A stretch of 64,000 nt of DNA from Tetradesmus obliquus (taxonomy: Eukaryota; Chlorophyta; Chlorophyceae; Sphaeropleales; Scenedesmaceae). The notes under the pieces were generated by a model that had not been told where the DNA came from, did not search any database, and saw nothing but the letters and a program-made list of their open reading frames with translations. Position numbers and translations under genes: made by a program. The DNA lies in the NCBI GenBank assembly GCA_030272155.1, contig CP126195.1, positions 1,471,001 to 1,535,000 of the forward strand, written 5' to 3'. Below, piece by piece: positions 11,876-24,402 of the stretch. How positions within the stretch are numbered: position 1 is the first letter of the stretch; each line of letters starts with the position of its first letter.

Positions 11876-12094
11876 ATAGATGCAGTCAAAGCAGAGCTGC
11901 AGCTGCCGCAGCTTGCTGAAGGCTTCAGCATGGAGGCCTCCCTCATGGGCCTGGGGTACGACGTGCAGCTGTACGGCAGCGATAACATCGGCACGCCGCC
12001 CGGCAAAGCAACGGCTGGCGGCCGGCGCAGGATGCTACACGGCGGCAGCCGCCGGCGTGTTCCTGCTGTGCCCCCCAATTGCAGGAGGCAGTAG
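11876..12094 (+). repeat. Second, diverged copy of the FkbM copy 1 C-terminal coding segment
   Basis: Directly after the stop at 11839 comes an open segment that repeats the last ~70 codons: DAVKAELQLPQLAEGF, then GSDNIGTPPGKATAGG, then an Arg-rich tail and TAG at 12092-12094. The frame is kept, but no clear acceptor precedes it. It is either a decayed duplicate or an alternative last exon. Confidence 0.8.
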
Positions 12095-14292
12095 TAATGG
12101 ATGTGGCTTGTGATTTCAATCGCAAGGGTTTTGCAACTATGGATGCAGTTATGCAAGTGTTGGGTGTCTGCATCGGCTGCAATATGCAGTTTCCTTACAC
12201 AGCTGCTGCAGCCAGCCAGTCAGAGCCCGGGAGTGCGGCAGCGCTCCAATTTTGCAGCAATCAGGCAGCCTTAGCTCAGGCCGCCTGCCTGTGTGTCTTG
12301 ATCAGCAGAGCTTGTCAATTGTGTCATGCAAATGCCTGCTGCTGCACCTGAATGGCGGCTGGTGCAAGTTGCTGCATGTGTATGACAATGACAGCACCTG
12401 GCAGGAGCGGATGATGCAGCTGAAATTACACCAGGTTCACTTGAGCTGGGTTGTGCCTGACAGATGTTATAACATGTTACACGCAACGTCGAGCCCGGCA
12501 GGGTCTCACTGACATGCTGCAAGGTGTGTTCACGCCTGGATGTTGCATTCATCAACCGAAAGTTTGCATTGCCTTAAACATGCCGGTGGTTGGTCTGCGT
12601 GGCCAGCGGGGTTTTTGCAGCCGAGTCTGAAGGGGCGCATATGCATGCATCCCATGAGCCTAGTCTGGGTTGGTGTGTCTGGGAATCAGCAAGTGCTGTG
12701 CGCCTCTGGCTGCAGGGTCAGAGTTGGTGAATTGGCATACTCAGGACGGTGTGGGTTGTTGTGTGTTGTTCTGGCTGAAGTGCTGAGTGGGCTGCAGCTG
12801 TTTGACCCATGTGTGGGGCCTGTGGGGGCATCCATGGATGCATAGCAACACGTAGCCCGGCCGTCAGCCCAGCGCTGAGCTGCGCTGGTGGTGCTTCGTA
12901 ACCACGCATGTGATATGCATGCGCAGGTGTGCCATGCACATGCTTGATACTCGGGGCTGCATCTAAATCACTGCGAGTGAGTCACTATGCGGACCAGATC
13001 TGTCCTTCTACAGTTTCTATTGTCTTTCGTGGCTGCGCTGCTGGGTGGGCTGGGCCAGCATGCGAGCGTGGTAAAATCAGTTCAGTCAAAATTTCTGACT
13101 GTTGCGGACTTGTGCAGCTTTTGAGCTGGCTGTAATGGTAACATGTTCTTGATGATGATGTTTCAGTGACAGAACAGCATTCACAGCCGCTGCCTAGCAC
13201 AGGCCATCCGTTTGCTTTACATGTTATGAACTCTGCAAACTCCCTGTTAACAGGTCTTGAACGTGAGATTAGCTTACAAGCCCCAGTTACGATTTTACAT
13301 GCGCACCTGACACCGTGTCCGGCCTGAGGCGGCCTGAACTTGTCTCCCGGGTCACCACGCGCTGATCTTACTGCCATTCATGCAAAGAAACATGCTCTCA
13401 GACACACAATATGAGCCTATGAGGGCTGCTGTGTAGTATGGTGCTCAGCATTGGCTATGAGCTCATCCTGTCAGCAGCTGCAGCGCTGCAGCCTGAGGCT
13501 GAGCTGTGTGCAAAGCTGCAGGTGCCAGACCCTTGTGCGCCAGGATGGAACGCGTTGTTTCATAAGAAAGCGAGTCTGAGTATGATAAACAAAACGTTGG
13601 TAAACCATCATCAACAACATGCGCCGTGCACCTGACATGCAGCCTTCCATGGTATTCCTCACAGCCCAGGATTGTGCAGCTACAGCTAAGGCTTTCGTTG
13701 GTACTGTGCTGGTATTACTATTGGTAATGGTATTTTGGTAATTTGGCGATAGCCACGCCTATATTGGCCAGCAGCGCAATCGAAAAGTTGTGACGGATTC
13801 TGTTTCACACGTTTTATCGATCTATGCGTACCAACTGGGCCGGCGCGCCTGCTTTGTCGCCCGAAAATGTAATCACATGCGCTTAGGTATTGGTATTGAT
13901 ATGGGTAATCCGTTGGTATTGGTATCGGCCCTTAGCTGCACGATTACCAAGAGACAGGAATGCCATGCCAGGCATATGCCTTGTTGCGCAACAGCTGTAC
14001 AGTGGCTTCAAATATGACCGGCCGGCCATGAAGCAACCTCGGACAGTACTTAAACAGTCAATTATATTTAATAATCACGGTTGAAACTGGTGCTAAGGAA
14101 CGAGCTGCTGGTAAACAACACCCGCCATCGCCGGGCGGGATGTCCGGCAACCTTGGTGACGGTTATATCACTCGGAGGCACCCGCAACTACTTCCGCTAC
14201 CACGCTCACCCTGAGGATGTAGGGTAACTTCTGAATGTACGCTTTGTTCTCCAAGCTCAATGTAGTCCTGCTGCATGCGCCTGTGACGAGGT
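12095..14292. other. Intergenic between the two FkbM genes
   Basis: No gene recognised. Around 13700-13930 there is a more A/T-rich patch with repeated GGTATTGGTA-like words, possibly an old mobile-element fragment. No coding motif or clear terminal repeats were seen. Confidence 0.45.
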
Positions 14293-15231
14293 ATGATGAG
14301 GACCTTCGCGTGCGTGCTGCTCTGCTTCTTGTTCGGCAGCCCTCTGCTGCACGCACAAGAAGATGCAGTAACAATGGTAAAAGAACGTCCTAGCTCGATA
14401 ATTGCCCTAGCCTCAGAGCTCGCACGCATAGCCAGCCTGCTGGCTAGCACAGCAGCACGTGCGCACAACGGGACAGCTGGGCAACGGCACCGCAGGCATA
14501 AGCAGGCAGCTGCTGCTGCCACCCCGCATAGAACAGAAGCTGCCGTGCAGAACATCAACAAGGGGCTGGTGCAGTCTGTGCCTGTGGATTTTAAAGGACA
14601 CAAGCTGACAGTGGTTGCACTGGCAAATGAGTGAGTTGGCACATGCCGCATGCACAGCATTGCAGCAGTAGCAGCTGCATCACAAGCAGCAATTCATCAA
14701 TATCGGCAGGACAGTTGAGCAGCAGCACTCTGTTCTTTTTCAGCCTGCAAGCGGCTGCGGAGGAATAAGTATCAGACGTCAAGTGTGGAAGAAGGCAAGT
14801 CTGCGTTTCACCTTGAAAAGGGGTTTTCTTGTGACCATGCGTTCGTAAGCAATGCAGATGTGAGCAGCAAAAAAACAAACACAGCTGCTGTTGCGCCTGT
14901 CATGCATAGCACATCCAAAGCCGTGAACTGTGCTCATGCTGCTGGGCCTCCCCCAGCACCAGCTGCTGCAAGCAACCCACTCACATTGCAAGTGATACAA
15001 TGATGAAAGCACATATACATTAGTATGTGACCAGCACAACCACCTGTCAAGTGCACTCTGTCTTGCCATTACACCAGATACTTCATGTACTCGTGTGCTG
15101 CTGCAGCGAGTTTGTGGGCAAGCACATCCTCAGAACCAAGACGCCCTTTCAGGCTGAGCTGCTGGGGCCGCTGCTGGACGCTGTGCGGCCAGGCAGCACC
15201 GTGATTGACGCAGGTGGGCCTGAGCCCGGCA

Positions 15232-15272
<41 letters not shown>

Positions 15273-16872
15273 GTAGGCAGTGGTTTGGTGAGTTTGCCTG
15301 GCCATAGCGTGTGGTGGTGGTGAGTTTGCCTGACCATAGCAATGTGGTAGTGGGCGCCCTTCCAGGCGGACCTGTTGCCAGTGGGGCCGCTGCTGGATGC
15401 AGTGCGGCCAGGCAGCACTGTGATTGATGCAGGTGGGCGCCCCCAGCTGTTTCATGACCAAACTAAGTAACTCAGGTAACGCAGCTTTCTCCAGTTGCAA
15501 GAGTCAGGCATTGATTTTCTGATGCTGGGGATGCGGTCATTGCTGCTGGATGACGTGAGGCGGGGATGCGGTCATTGCTGCTGGATGACGTAAGGCGGGG
15601 ATGCGGTCATTGCTGCTGGATGACGTGAGGCAGGGCAGCGTGGTGGTGGACGCAGGTGAGCCGGCGTATGTGGCTGCAACAGGTGGCTAGCAGCAGCGGC
15701 AGCGCAGACGGTGGGTGCCAGTAGCATCCTCGATGCTGTGAGGCCAGGCAGCACCGTGGTGGACGCAGGTGAGGCAGGGGCATACGGTTACCGTCTGAGA
15801 TGGTGCCTGCAGGCCCCACAAGTAACTATCCTATCCATACCCACCAAAATGGTACTACCAGGCAGCTACACATTGTTGATCCTACCTCACTAATCGCTGC
15901 TGCTGCTGCCAGGTGCTAACATGGGCGACTTCACGATCTTCTTTGCAGCAGCTGCCGGCCCCACTGGCGCAGTGTATGCCTTTGAGCCTCAGGCGCGCAT
16001 GTACCAGCTGCTGTGCACCAACATGATCATTAAGTGAGCGCACATGATCTGAGCACTCCCCTGCAAGACATCACACACACAGGCTGTGTCGGCAGCTTGG
16101 AGCAACCGCCAGATGTCACGTAGACATTTGCAGAATGTGCAACAGCTGAGTGCAGCAGCGCCGAGCTTGTGCAGTCTTGTGTACAACGTGTAGAAGGTTG
16201 AACTGCTCATATACCTGCAAGGCCTGTTTTGAATTGATGGTACGTTGCAGCCCTGAGCTGTCTTCAAATGAGATCCGGCTGGCTGCTGCTGCTGCTGCTG
16301 CTGCAGTGGGCTGCTGCAACTCCAGCCCATGCGCAATGCACCGAGCATCCTGGCATGCCGTGCTCAGTCACTGCTGCTGCTGCTGCTGCAGTGGGCTGCT
16401 GCAGATCCAGCCGATGCGCAACGCCCTCAGCCATGAGCCTGGGCAGCTGCAGCTAAGCGGCAAGGTCACAGATGGCTCAGCAGGCGGCATGGCCTACAAG
16501 GACGCTGACAGGAACGACAAAGTGAACCTCAACTACGGTGCGTTGTCACAGCCTGTTATGGTGTGAATCTTTGCATGCTCAGGCTGTGCCACTCAGCGGG
16601 AGGCATGGGTAACAGCGATGCTGATCAAGACATGACAGGCACGAGAAGGTGGACATCAACTATGGTGACCTGCAGCTGCCGCGCATTGTGCATCATGCAT
16701 AGCGATTGCTGTATGTTTCATCGGTTCTGTTGGTACAAGTTGTGCATGGGAGGCAATGTCCAGAGTGCAAAAGCATCATGCTGCCTGCTATTGCTCACAT
16801 GGCGATGTCCCAGCGGGCTGCTTACTTATGCTGCTGCTGCTGCTTACTTATGCTGCTGCTGCTGCTTACTCA

Positions 16873-16938
<66 letters not shown>

Positions 16939-17981
16939 AGGTGGCATGCGGCTAGGTGTGGGTGGCGAGACTGTGCAAGCCATAACCTTGGACAGCCTCA
17001 ACCTGACCGACGTGTCACTGATCAAGGTGCGGCAGCAGCAGGTGGCCTCAGACAGTGACCTCAACTTTGCTGCTTGTCGCCACACAGCACAGCATTTCAT
17101 GCAGCAGCAGTTGCATGCAGCGCCAAACTGATGTGCATGTGATCAAGGTGCGTCAGCAGTGTACGGTGCCCTGCCGCTTTCTGCTTGTGGTCTTGAAGCG
17201 CACAGCATTGCGTCTAGCAGTGCCTGCAACGACGTGTGCAGGCAGTCTGCAGCAGCGCATGCAGCAGCAGCCGCCACAGCAGCTGCATGCAGCAGCACGC
17301 ACTGTTTCAAAGCGCTGGCACTGCAGAAAATGCCAGTCGCAGTAGCACTGTGGTGCATGCTGGTTGCTGGCACTACGTGGCCAGATGCGCACAACCAACT
17401 GCCTGAGGAGGCAGGCAGGCATAGCAGTCACTACGCCTGATACTTCCTTTCACAAATCTCTGATTTGAGATCTAGTTCTGATCTGATCTGGGCGTGCAGG
17501 TGGACATCCAGGGCGCTGAGAAGCCGATGTTTTACGGCGCCCAGGAAACCATCAAGTGAGCAGCGGCAGACAGTTGCTGCGGTTGTAGTACACAGTGACT
17601 CAAGCTAATGTGCATTGGCTGGAGTGCACCCTGAGCAACACAGCAGCTTGTCATACGTTTGCGGCTGTCCACCGACGATCACCTACTGACTAAAATGCTG
17701 GCAACCTCTGCTGCCCACCACCACCACGCAGGCGCAACCTGCCAGTCATTGCATACGAGAAACAGGAACTTGCCATGGCAGCAGCAGTCGATGCAGAGCT
17801 ACACCTGCCGCAGCACGTGAAGGACTTCAACATTGAAGTTTTCCTTAAAGCACTGGGCTACACCACGCAGAATGCAGGGTATGACAACATCATGTGGCCG
17901 GCTGGCCGGCAGTGGGGCACTAGTGGCGCTACGGCGGCGGGCCGGCGCCGGATGCTGGCATTGCCTCCGCGCAGGCGATGA
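14293..17981 (+). CDS. FkbM-family SAM-dependent methyltransferase, secreted or lumenal, intact copy
   Basis: Predicted to transfer a methyl group from S-adenosylmethionine to an oxygen acceptor, probably a sugar, in the secretory pathway. Seven GT-AG exons join in phase: 14293-14630, 15107-15213, 15913-16033, 16392-16537, 16941-17026, 17500-17555, 17732-17981 (1104 nt, 367 aa). The start ATGATG gives a signal peptide (MMRTFACVLLCFLFGSPLLH). The SAM-binding motif VIDAGANMGDF lies near residues 145-155 and VYAFEPQ near 167; VDIQGAE at 267-273 and LPVIAYE just after are FkbM/Methyltransf_21 hallmarks. The tail is Arg-rich. The protein is of usual size for the family. It is the working partner of the broken copy upstream. 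Acceptor unknown. Confidence 0.9.
15233..15270 (+). repeat. (AGC)n tract just inside FkbM copy 2 intron 2
   Basis: About twelve AGC/CAG units begin 20 nt after the donor at 15213/15214. This is the opposite triplet orientation to the CTG tracts at acceptors. Confidence 0.85.
15362..15770 (+). repeat. Ghosts of the 3' end of FkbM copy 2 exon 2
   Basis: Copies of the exon end (LLDAVRPGSTVIDAG with a GCAG/GTGGG or GTGAG donor) occur near 15362-15433, 15600-15656 and 15717-15769. Between them a ~37-nt unit (GGGATGCGGTCATTGCTGCT...) is repeated three times near 15527-15628. Confidence 0.85.
16268..16391 (+). repeat. Ghost of the CTG-tract/acceptor/5' end of FkbM copy 2 exon 4
   Basis: A CTG run plus CAG, then GGGCTGCTGCAACTCCAGCC at ~16307-16326, copies the real exon start at 16392. 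The real acceptor has its own CTG run. The unit is about 85 nt. Confidence 0.8.
16577..16665 (+). repeat. Ghost of the 3' end of FkbM copy 2 exon 4
   Basis: A decayed copy of the exon end (SAGGM, then KVDINYG), ending in a GG/GTGAC-like donor. A short ghost of the next exon's 3' end lies at 17128-17158 (GTGATCAAGGTGCG against CTGATCAAGGTGCG). Confidence 0.7.
16877..16940 (+). repeat. (CTG)n tract forming the acceptor of FkbM copy 2 exon 5
   Basis: About 20 CTG units run into the CAG acceptor of exon 16941-17026. The matching exon of copy 1 has a shorter CTG run (10751-10776) at the same place, so the tract is homologous but varies in length. Confidence 0.92.
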
Positions 17982-20154
17982 ACTGAGACGAGATGACATG
18001 ACATGACATGACATGACATGACTCATGATGCTGTGTGAGGCCCTAGTTCGGGTTTATGTGTGTGTCCTAGGTGGTACTACCACCACTAGTAGTGCCGGGG
18101 CATTGCGGCTGCCAGCCAACGGGAAATGCTGGCGCTGCCGCCAAGCAGGCGATGACATGGCATGATGCTGTGTGAGGCCCTAGTAAGGTAGTAGTGTGTC
18201 CAGTAATGTTCTAGGAGGTATGTAGGTGCGTATCATGTATTGTCACAACGTACCGTACGTGTTTGTGTTGCTGCATTTGTGTTGCTGCACGAGTGTGCGC
18301 GCGGGCGCGTTATCTTGTTGTGTGTGAAACCTAGCTTGGTAGGTTGAGCTTGATTCTTTACTACATACTACGCCGTAGTATGCAGTTCGGAACTGACGTC
18401 TTCAGCCGCTGCCACTTTGGTTGGTATCAGCATGGATGTGTTTGGGAACAGACACAGGACGGTTTGTCCAGCACTGTTGTTGTCAATAGTTATGCCATGC
18501 ACAGCGTGCACAGTTGTCTACATTTGCGCGGCGCAGCCTGCTCTTCATTTGACAGCTGAGAACCGGCTGCTCCGGATCCTTGTTGCGTCAGCCTGGTGTT
18601 GTCCCCAAGCAATGCGCACATGCTTTTTTTTGTGGTTACCAAGGGGGACGGAATCCTACTGGCTCGCTACCACAGCACAATTGGGCAAGCCCAACTGCCG
18701 GGAGCGGGAGGCAATGCCTCACCAGCAGAACACGTCACAACACCCTATACCGGAGGTGCCCAGCGCCCGGACCAAAAAATAAGCGGGGGAGTTGAAACCC
18801 CACACCCCCTTGGTGTGCTACAGCAATGTGCGCATGCGTGCTGCACTGCATCGTCGCAGCTGCTGCAGCTGCATTCCACGTACTGTAGCTTCACCAGTAT
18901 TGTGCAGTCTGTGTGTCAGGCGGCTGGCACTACAGGTGGCACTGCACGAAGGGGCCATGGGTAAACTACGCAGCGGGCAGAGGGCGCGCACATAGCCTAT
19001 GTGGCACGGTGCCATCGCACATAGCTAATGATACTGACAACGATTCACTGCCGTTCATCAGATGCTCTACTGCTATAACGGCTGCTGGGCGATTTTAGGC
19101 CTGTGGGTTGCAGGTGTCTGTCTTGGACACGCTGCCTAGCGCCTTTGCCTTTCGCGGGTCTGACTCAGACTGTCAGCAGTGGGGGTGATCTGCTGTTAGC
19201 AGTCCATTCAGCACAGCCAAACTCTTTAATGAGATGAATAATGCAATTTACCATTTACGTAGCCCGTTTTGTATCTATTGCTTTGGCAAGGATCAACCAC
19301 CTTGTCAGAGAGTTGTCAAAGGCAGGGCCCGGCTGAGACTGAGACATCAGATTTGAGACATGTGCACGGTTGCAGACTGTTTGGCGCTTGTTGGCGTTGT
19401 GGCAAGTTACGCTTGTGCTAGAACCCATGGTTCGACAATCTGGTTGTGTATGCAGATGTCCCTTGGGCTTCAATCGCGACTTAACGCACACGGCTTGGCC
19501 ACCCAATTGGTGTACTGCCTGGCCTGACGTGAGCAGCCACAGTCAGCCCCTGAATTTCCAGAAATAGCAGCTGCACGCGTAAACATGCAGTGATTTTAAA
19601 AAAGGGCACCAATGTGAGATAACCGCGTATTGACAGCCCCGTTGTTCTTCGCCACAAAGCAACTAGCTGGACACTTGGCGCTTGCCAGGCTGGTGGCACT
19701 TCAAGCAAGGCACCAGCAGGCAACTTGAATCCAAGCACACAGACGTCCTGTGGTTACTACAACAAGGTCTACAGACACAACCAACCACACCTTGTATGTT
19801 CGCACGGCAGCTCAGCGAAGTAACAGTTAAGATCAAGCTGGTTTGCTTACAGGTGCGTGAGCTAAACCCATCGTTTCAAAAAGTTTCGTTGAATGGACAA
19901 GTTTAGCATTCGTCGGGGTCTATCGTTGCTGTGCTGTCTCTCGGCCAGGCCAGAGCATGAACCACTGACGCATTCGCGCTGCTTACATGCATTCTTGTTG
20001 AGAAGATCGCTTAATAGTCCAAAGGAAACGGCCTAAGCATTGCAGCAGTGGCATGATGGGGCAATGATGTCTGTGAGAGGGGCCTTACATACCCCTGCTG
20101 TGAATCCTGGGCGCTGCAGGTGCGTTCTTACGTCAATTAAACGATGCTGGCATC
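17982..20154. other. Intergenic after FkbM copy 2, with copied gene tail
   Basis: No gene recognised. A (ATGAC)n run sits right after the stop (about 17993-18022). A copy of the gene's last codons (MLALPPSRR plus stop) appears at about 18127-18154, followed by the same ATGATGCTGTGTGAGGCCCT seen at 18026-18045. A possible small mobile element occupies 18633-18820. Confidence 0.55.
18633..18820. mobile_element. Possible small non-autonomous element with imperfect terminal inverted repeats
   Basis: ACCAAGGGGG at 18638-18647 is inverted as CCCCCTTGGT near 18805-18814. The left end (GGGGGACGGAATCCTACTGG) resembles GGGGGAGCGAAACCCTACTG at 47069-47088. No coding capacity. Target-site duplication not clear. 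Confidence 0.35.
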
Positions 20155-20817
20155 ATGCATGGCGGTGCTGTACGCAGCAGGCGACCCTCACCTGACTTGC
20201 TGCTGCTTTGCTGGCCACTGCACTGCAGTGTGAAATCGGCCCAGCAGTGCACACCGCTGGCACACCCAGCAAGCAAAAAGCAGCTTCAGGTGCCCCTGGT
20301 GCCCTCAGTTGCAAGCCGGCTGCACCATGTGACACCCACACGCAGCTGCTGCTCTGTCACAGTCAGCAGCACAACTTCACAAGCAAGCAACGGCACGCCC
20401 GTCGACTGTCAGCAGCAGGAGGCATTTGCTGCTGCGCATGGCCTTTCAGTGATTGCAAGCCACTGGCAGCAGCAGCAGCAGCAGCAGCACAATGGCGCAG
20501 AACCTCAACATGGGGTGCTGCACAACTTGCCAGCTGAGGTGCAGCATGCTGTGCGCCTGCACACACCAGCAGCAGCAGCAGCAGCAGCAGCAGGTGAGGC
20601 TGCTGCTTGGCAACCGCTTGAGGCCCCTGCAGCAGCCGACGCCTGGCAGCTGTTACAGCTGCAAGGGCGTGATGACCTGTCAGCACGCATCCTAGCTTGC
20701 AGGAAACCATCCGAGCTGCTGCAGCTGTGCAGCCAGATAGCCAGCACAGGCAGCAAGCTGCATGCCGCACGCTTCACTGTAATGGCTGCGCTGCTCACAG
20801 CTGCTGGGGAGGCTCCT

Positions 20818-20871
<54 letters not shown>

Positions 20872-21253
20872 TCGTCGAGCGGGGACACCACATCTCAGCA
20901 GCAGCTTGTGCAGCAGGTGCTGCAGCTACTGTCTCATGGCAGCAGCTATTACCCCAACCCTCCGCTAGCATGCCTCAGCAGCGTATATCTCAAAGAGACG
21001 CTGGTTGCGCTGCAGCAGCTGGTGCCGCAGACATTAAGTAGTGACCAACAGCAGGCAGCGCAGCAGCAGCTGCAGCCGATAGTGCTGCAGCTGTCTCAGC
21101 AGGATGTGCTTTCTGGCATCCATGCATGTAGCGATGTGCAGCAGCTGTCTGCAGTTGTGCAGTGGCTGCAGTGCGGCTTTTCAGCAGTACATGTGAAGGC
21201 TGCCCTGGTGCAGCTGGCACGCCTGTGTGGCAGCAGCAGGGGCTGCAGCAGCG

Positions 21254-21284
<31 letters not shown>

Positions 21285-23462
21285 CAGCAGTAGTGTAGAA
21301 GCTAGGGTCTTGGCAGACCAGTTGATCCAGCTGCTGCTTGAGCAGCAGCAGCAGCAGCAGCCGCACCATGCTGCTAGCATAGTGTGGAGCTTAGGGCAGC
21401 TGCAGTCGCTAGATCTGCAGCAGTACAGCCAGCAACTAGGGCAGCAGCTGCTGCATGTCGCATTGAGCGGTGTAGTGCGCCTGAACCCTCGCGTGACTGC
21501 TATGCTGCTGCACGGTGCGGCGCGCCTGCAGCTGCAGCTGCCGGGGTGCAACGGCAACCAGCAGCAGCAGGAGGGGAATGACATCGTGCAGCAGCTGCTG
21601 CAGCATACGCAGCAGCAGCTGCCGAGCTGCGATCCTCAGGCGATGTCGTGCTGTGTCTGGTCCCTTGCAGTGCTGCAGCAGCAGCCTGGAGAGGCCTGGC
21701 TGCAGCAGTTCTACAGCAGCAGCTGGGCCATGCTGCTGCCAAAGGCCATGCAGCAGCATACACACAACGGCGGTAGTAGAAGCAGCACGCAGCAGCAGAG
21801 CAGCAGCCAGCACAGGGCAGCGCAGCAGCATGGCAATGGCAGCAGTAGGCAGCAGCAAAGGCAGGACCAGCAACCAAACAGCAGCAGCAGCAGCAGCAGC
21901 AGCTATAGTGAGGGGTTGCGGGACAGCCAATCCTCATTCAATCCTCAGGAGCTGACAGCAGTGCTGTCAGCACTGGTGCAGCTAGAGCAGCAGCCGCCAG
22001 TGGCATGGCTGGCAGCAGCAGCAGCAGCCTGGCACAGGCAGTTGCAGCAGTTTGGGCAGCAGGAGCTTGCAGTTATGCTGTGGGCCTTTGCAGGCCTGCA
22101 GCAGCAGCTGCCGCAGCAGATGCTGGATGCAGCAGTGCGCAGGGTGCAGCAGCTGCAGGGCAGTTTCACTCCGCACAGCACTGCGCTGCTGCTGTATGCA
22201 TTGACCCGTCTGCAGCAGCAACAGCAGCAGCAGCAAGAGGTGCTGCTGGCCCAGCTGTGGCAGCAGCTGCAGCAGTGCTCAGCTTCTGACTGGCCGGCCA
22301 CGCTTGAAGCAGCAATGCAGCAGCTGCAGGGCTCACAGGGCAAGTTGCCGGTTGCTGCTGCTGCTGCTGCTGCTGATTCTGGTAGTGCTGCCAGCAACAG
22401 CAGCAGCAGCAGTGTTGCGCAGCTGGTTGGAGCGATCTGCAGCCACACAGGGCAGCAGCTGCAACAGCACAATGCGCAGGACCTGTCGCTGCTCGCGTGG
22501 TCGCTTGGCAGGTACTGCTGGCAGCAGCAGCAGCAGCAGCAGCAGCTGGTGCTGCCTGACGCCTGCTGGCTGCAATCATTCATGGCAGCAGCAGCGCAGC
22601 AGCTGCAGCGGGGGCATATGGCCAGCAGCGCTATAAGCATGACCCTATGGGGCTTGGGGACAGTGCTGCATGCCTCCTCACAGCAGCTTGGAAGCAGCAG
22701 CAGCAGCACTTGCAGCAGCAGTATGAGCAGCATGGACGATGTACAGCTGCAGGCCGCAAGCAGCAGCAGCAGCAGCAGCAGCAGCTGGTCGCCCGCAGCA
22801 GCATTCTGGAAAGCATTGGAGCAGCAATCTGCGCAGCAGCTCTCATCTTTCAGCGGGCACGAGCTATCAAGCCTCCTTTGGGGTGCGGGGCGCTTTGTGT
22901 GTTGCACACACGTCAAACCCAGCAGCGATTGGATCGACATAGTGGCTTGCCAGTGCCTTGATCTGATCGATCAGCTGTCAAGCTACCAGCTGGTTTCAGC
23001 GCTGCAGGGCTTAGTGTGGCTAAACCACCCCCGGGGCTTAAGCCTGCTGCAGGCCGCACTGTCAGAGCGCAGCAGCAGTAGGCTGGCGGCTACAGCACCC
23101 CAGGAGCTGCTGCTGCTGCTGCGCGGCTGCGTGTTCTATCGGCACACGCCTGCTGCTGCTGCGTGCGCCGCGCTGCTAGCAGCGGTGCGCCGGAACGCGC
23201 GGCATATGCCAGCTCAGCAGTTGGCGCAGCTGCTGTATCTGCTCGGGAAGATGCAGCAGCAGCACAACAAGCGGCAGAACCAGCTGATGTTGCGGCAGCT
23301 GGCAGCAGCAGCAGCGGCGGCTGCTGGCCACTCGCCTGTCTCCTCATTCGATGAGAGCAGCAGCTACCAGCAGCAGCTGCTGCAGCAGCGGCAGCTGCTC
23401 CTGCAGCAGCGCAGCAAGGCAGCAGCAGCAGCAGCACTGGGTGCGGCACCGGCCAGAGCCCA

Positions 23463-23503
<41 letters not shown>

Positions 23504-24402
23504 TAGAGCTAAGGTGGGCCAGCAGCCACTGGCAGCAGCAGCAGCAGCAGGCGTCGGCAGTGCAGGGCGAGCGGCTAGTGCCTGCAGCAGCACTGTGTGA
23601 GTTAGTAAAGCACATGAATGGCTGCCTACAGCAGTGCTCTGCAACTCAGGTGATGCTGCTGTTCTGGGGGGTGTCTCAGCTGGCCCCTGTGGGCCTGCAA
23701 ATGCAGCCGCCAGCAGCCAGCAGTGATGCAGCCGCCGGCAGTAGCAGCAGTAGCAGCACCGGCAGCAGCAGAAAGGGGTTGGGCAGCTCCAAGACAGCTG
23801 ACAGCAGCAGCAGTAAGGTCAGCGGGATCTCTGCATTCCAGCAGCCGCTGGCAGCAGCATTGCCGTTCTCAGACTGCCCAGCTGGCGTGCAGCTTCTGCA
23901 GGAGCTCTACACACACAGCTTGCAGGAGCTGCATTCCTTTAGCAGCAGTGAGCTTGCTGCGCTGCTGTATGCAGTGCACAAGCTTGGTGTAGTGAGCCCG
24001 CCAGGTGCCTGGCCAGAAGCAGTAGCAGCGCGGCTGCATCTGCTAATGCCGGATCTGGATGGTCAGGCGCTTGCAGCGCTTGCTGTTGCGCTGTCGGGGT
24101 TCAACTGGGTGCCTTCTGACGCCTGGCTGGCATCGTTTGTGGAGGCAGCAGCAGCAGCGGAGCAGGGCGGGTGCTTCCGTACCGAGTGGCAGCAGCAGTG
24201 CTTCAGTAATGGGTTGTCTGCGCTAGATCCGGTTGCAGGGCAGATGTGGCTGCAGCGGGCGAAAGTGGGCGGCAGCAGCATCAGGGCGCCAGTCGTAGCA
24301 GCAGCAGCAGCAGCCGCAGCAGTAGTAGTCAGCCACAGCTATAGTGACAGGTGTGGCTGCAGCGGGCGAAAGTGGGCGGCAGCAGCAGCAGGGCGCCAGT
24401 AG
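20155..24402 (+). CDS. OPR-like helical repeat protein, probable organelle RNA-binding factor
   Basis: A single exon of 1415 codons. From about residue 490 onward there are degenerate ~38-residue helical repeats of the octotricopeptide (OPR/Tbc2-like) type: AMSCCVWSLAVLQQQP, ELTAVLSALVQLEQQPPVAW, ELAVMLWAFAGLQQQ, DLSLLAWSLGRY, ELSSLLWGAGRF, ELAALLYAVHKLGVVSPPGAW and ALAALAVALSGFNWVPSDAW. In chlorophyte algae such proteins stabilise or help translate specific chloroplast or mitochondrial mRNAs. The N-terminus is basic and Ser/Ala-rich, compatible with an organelle transit peptide. Long Gln, Ser and Ala runs separate the repeats. No RAP domain is visible. The end is odd: a ~107-nt tandem copy of the 3' coding sequence enters a second frame before the stop. 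The target RNA cannot be predicted. Confidence 0.68.
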
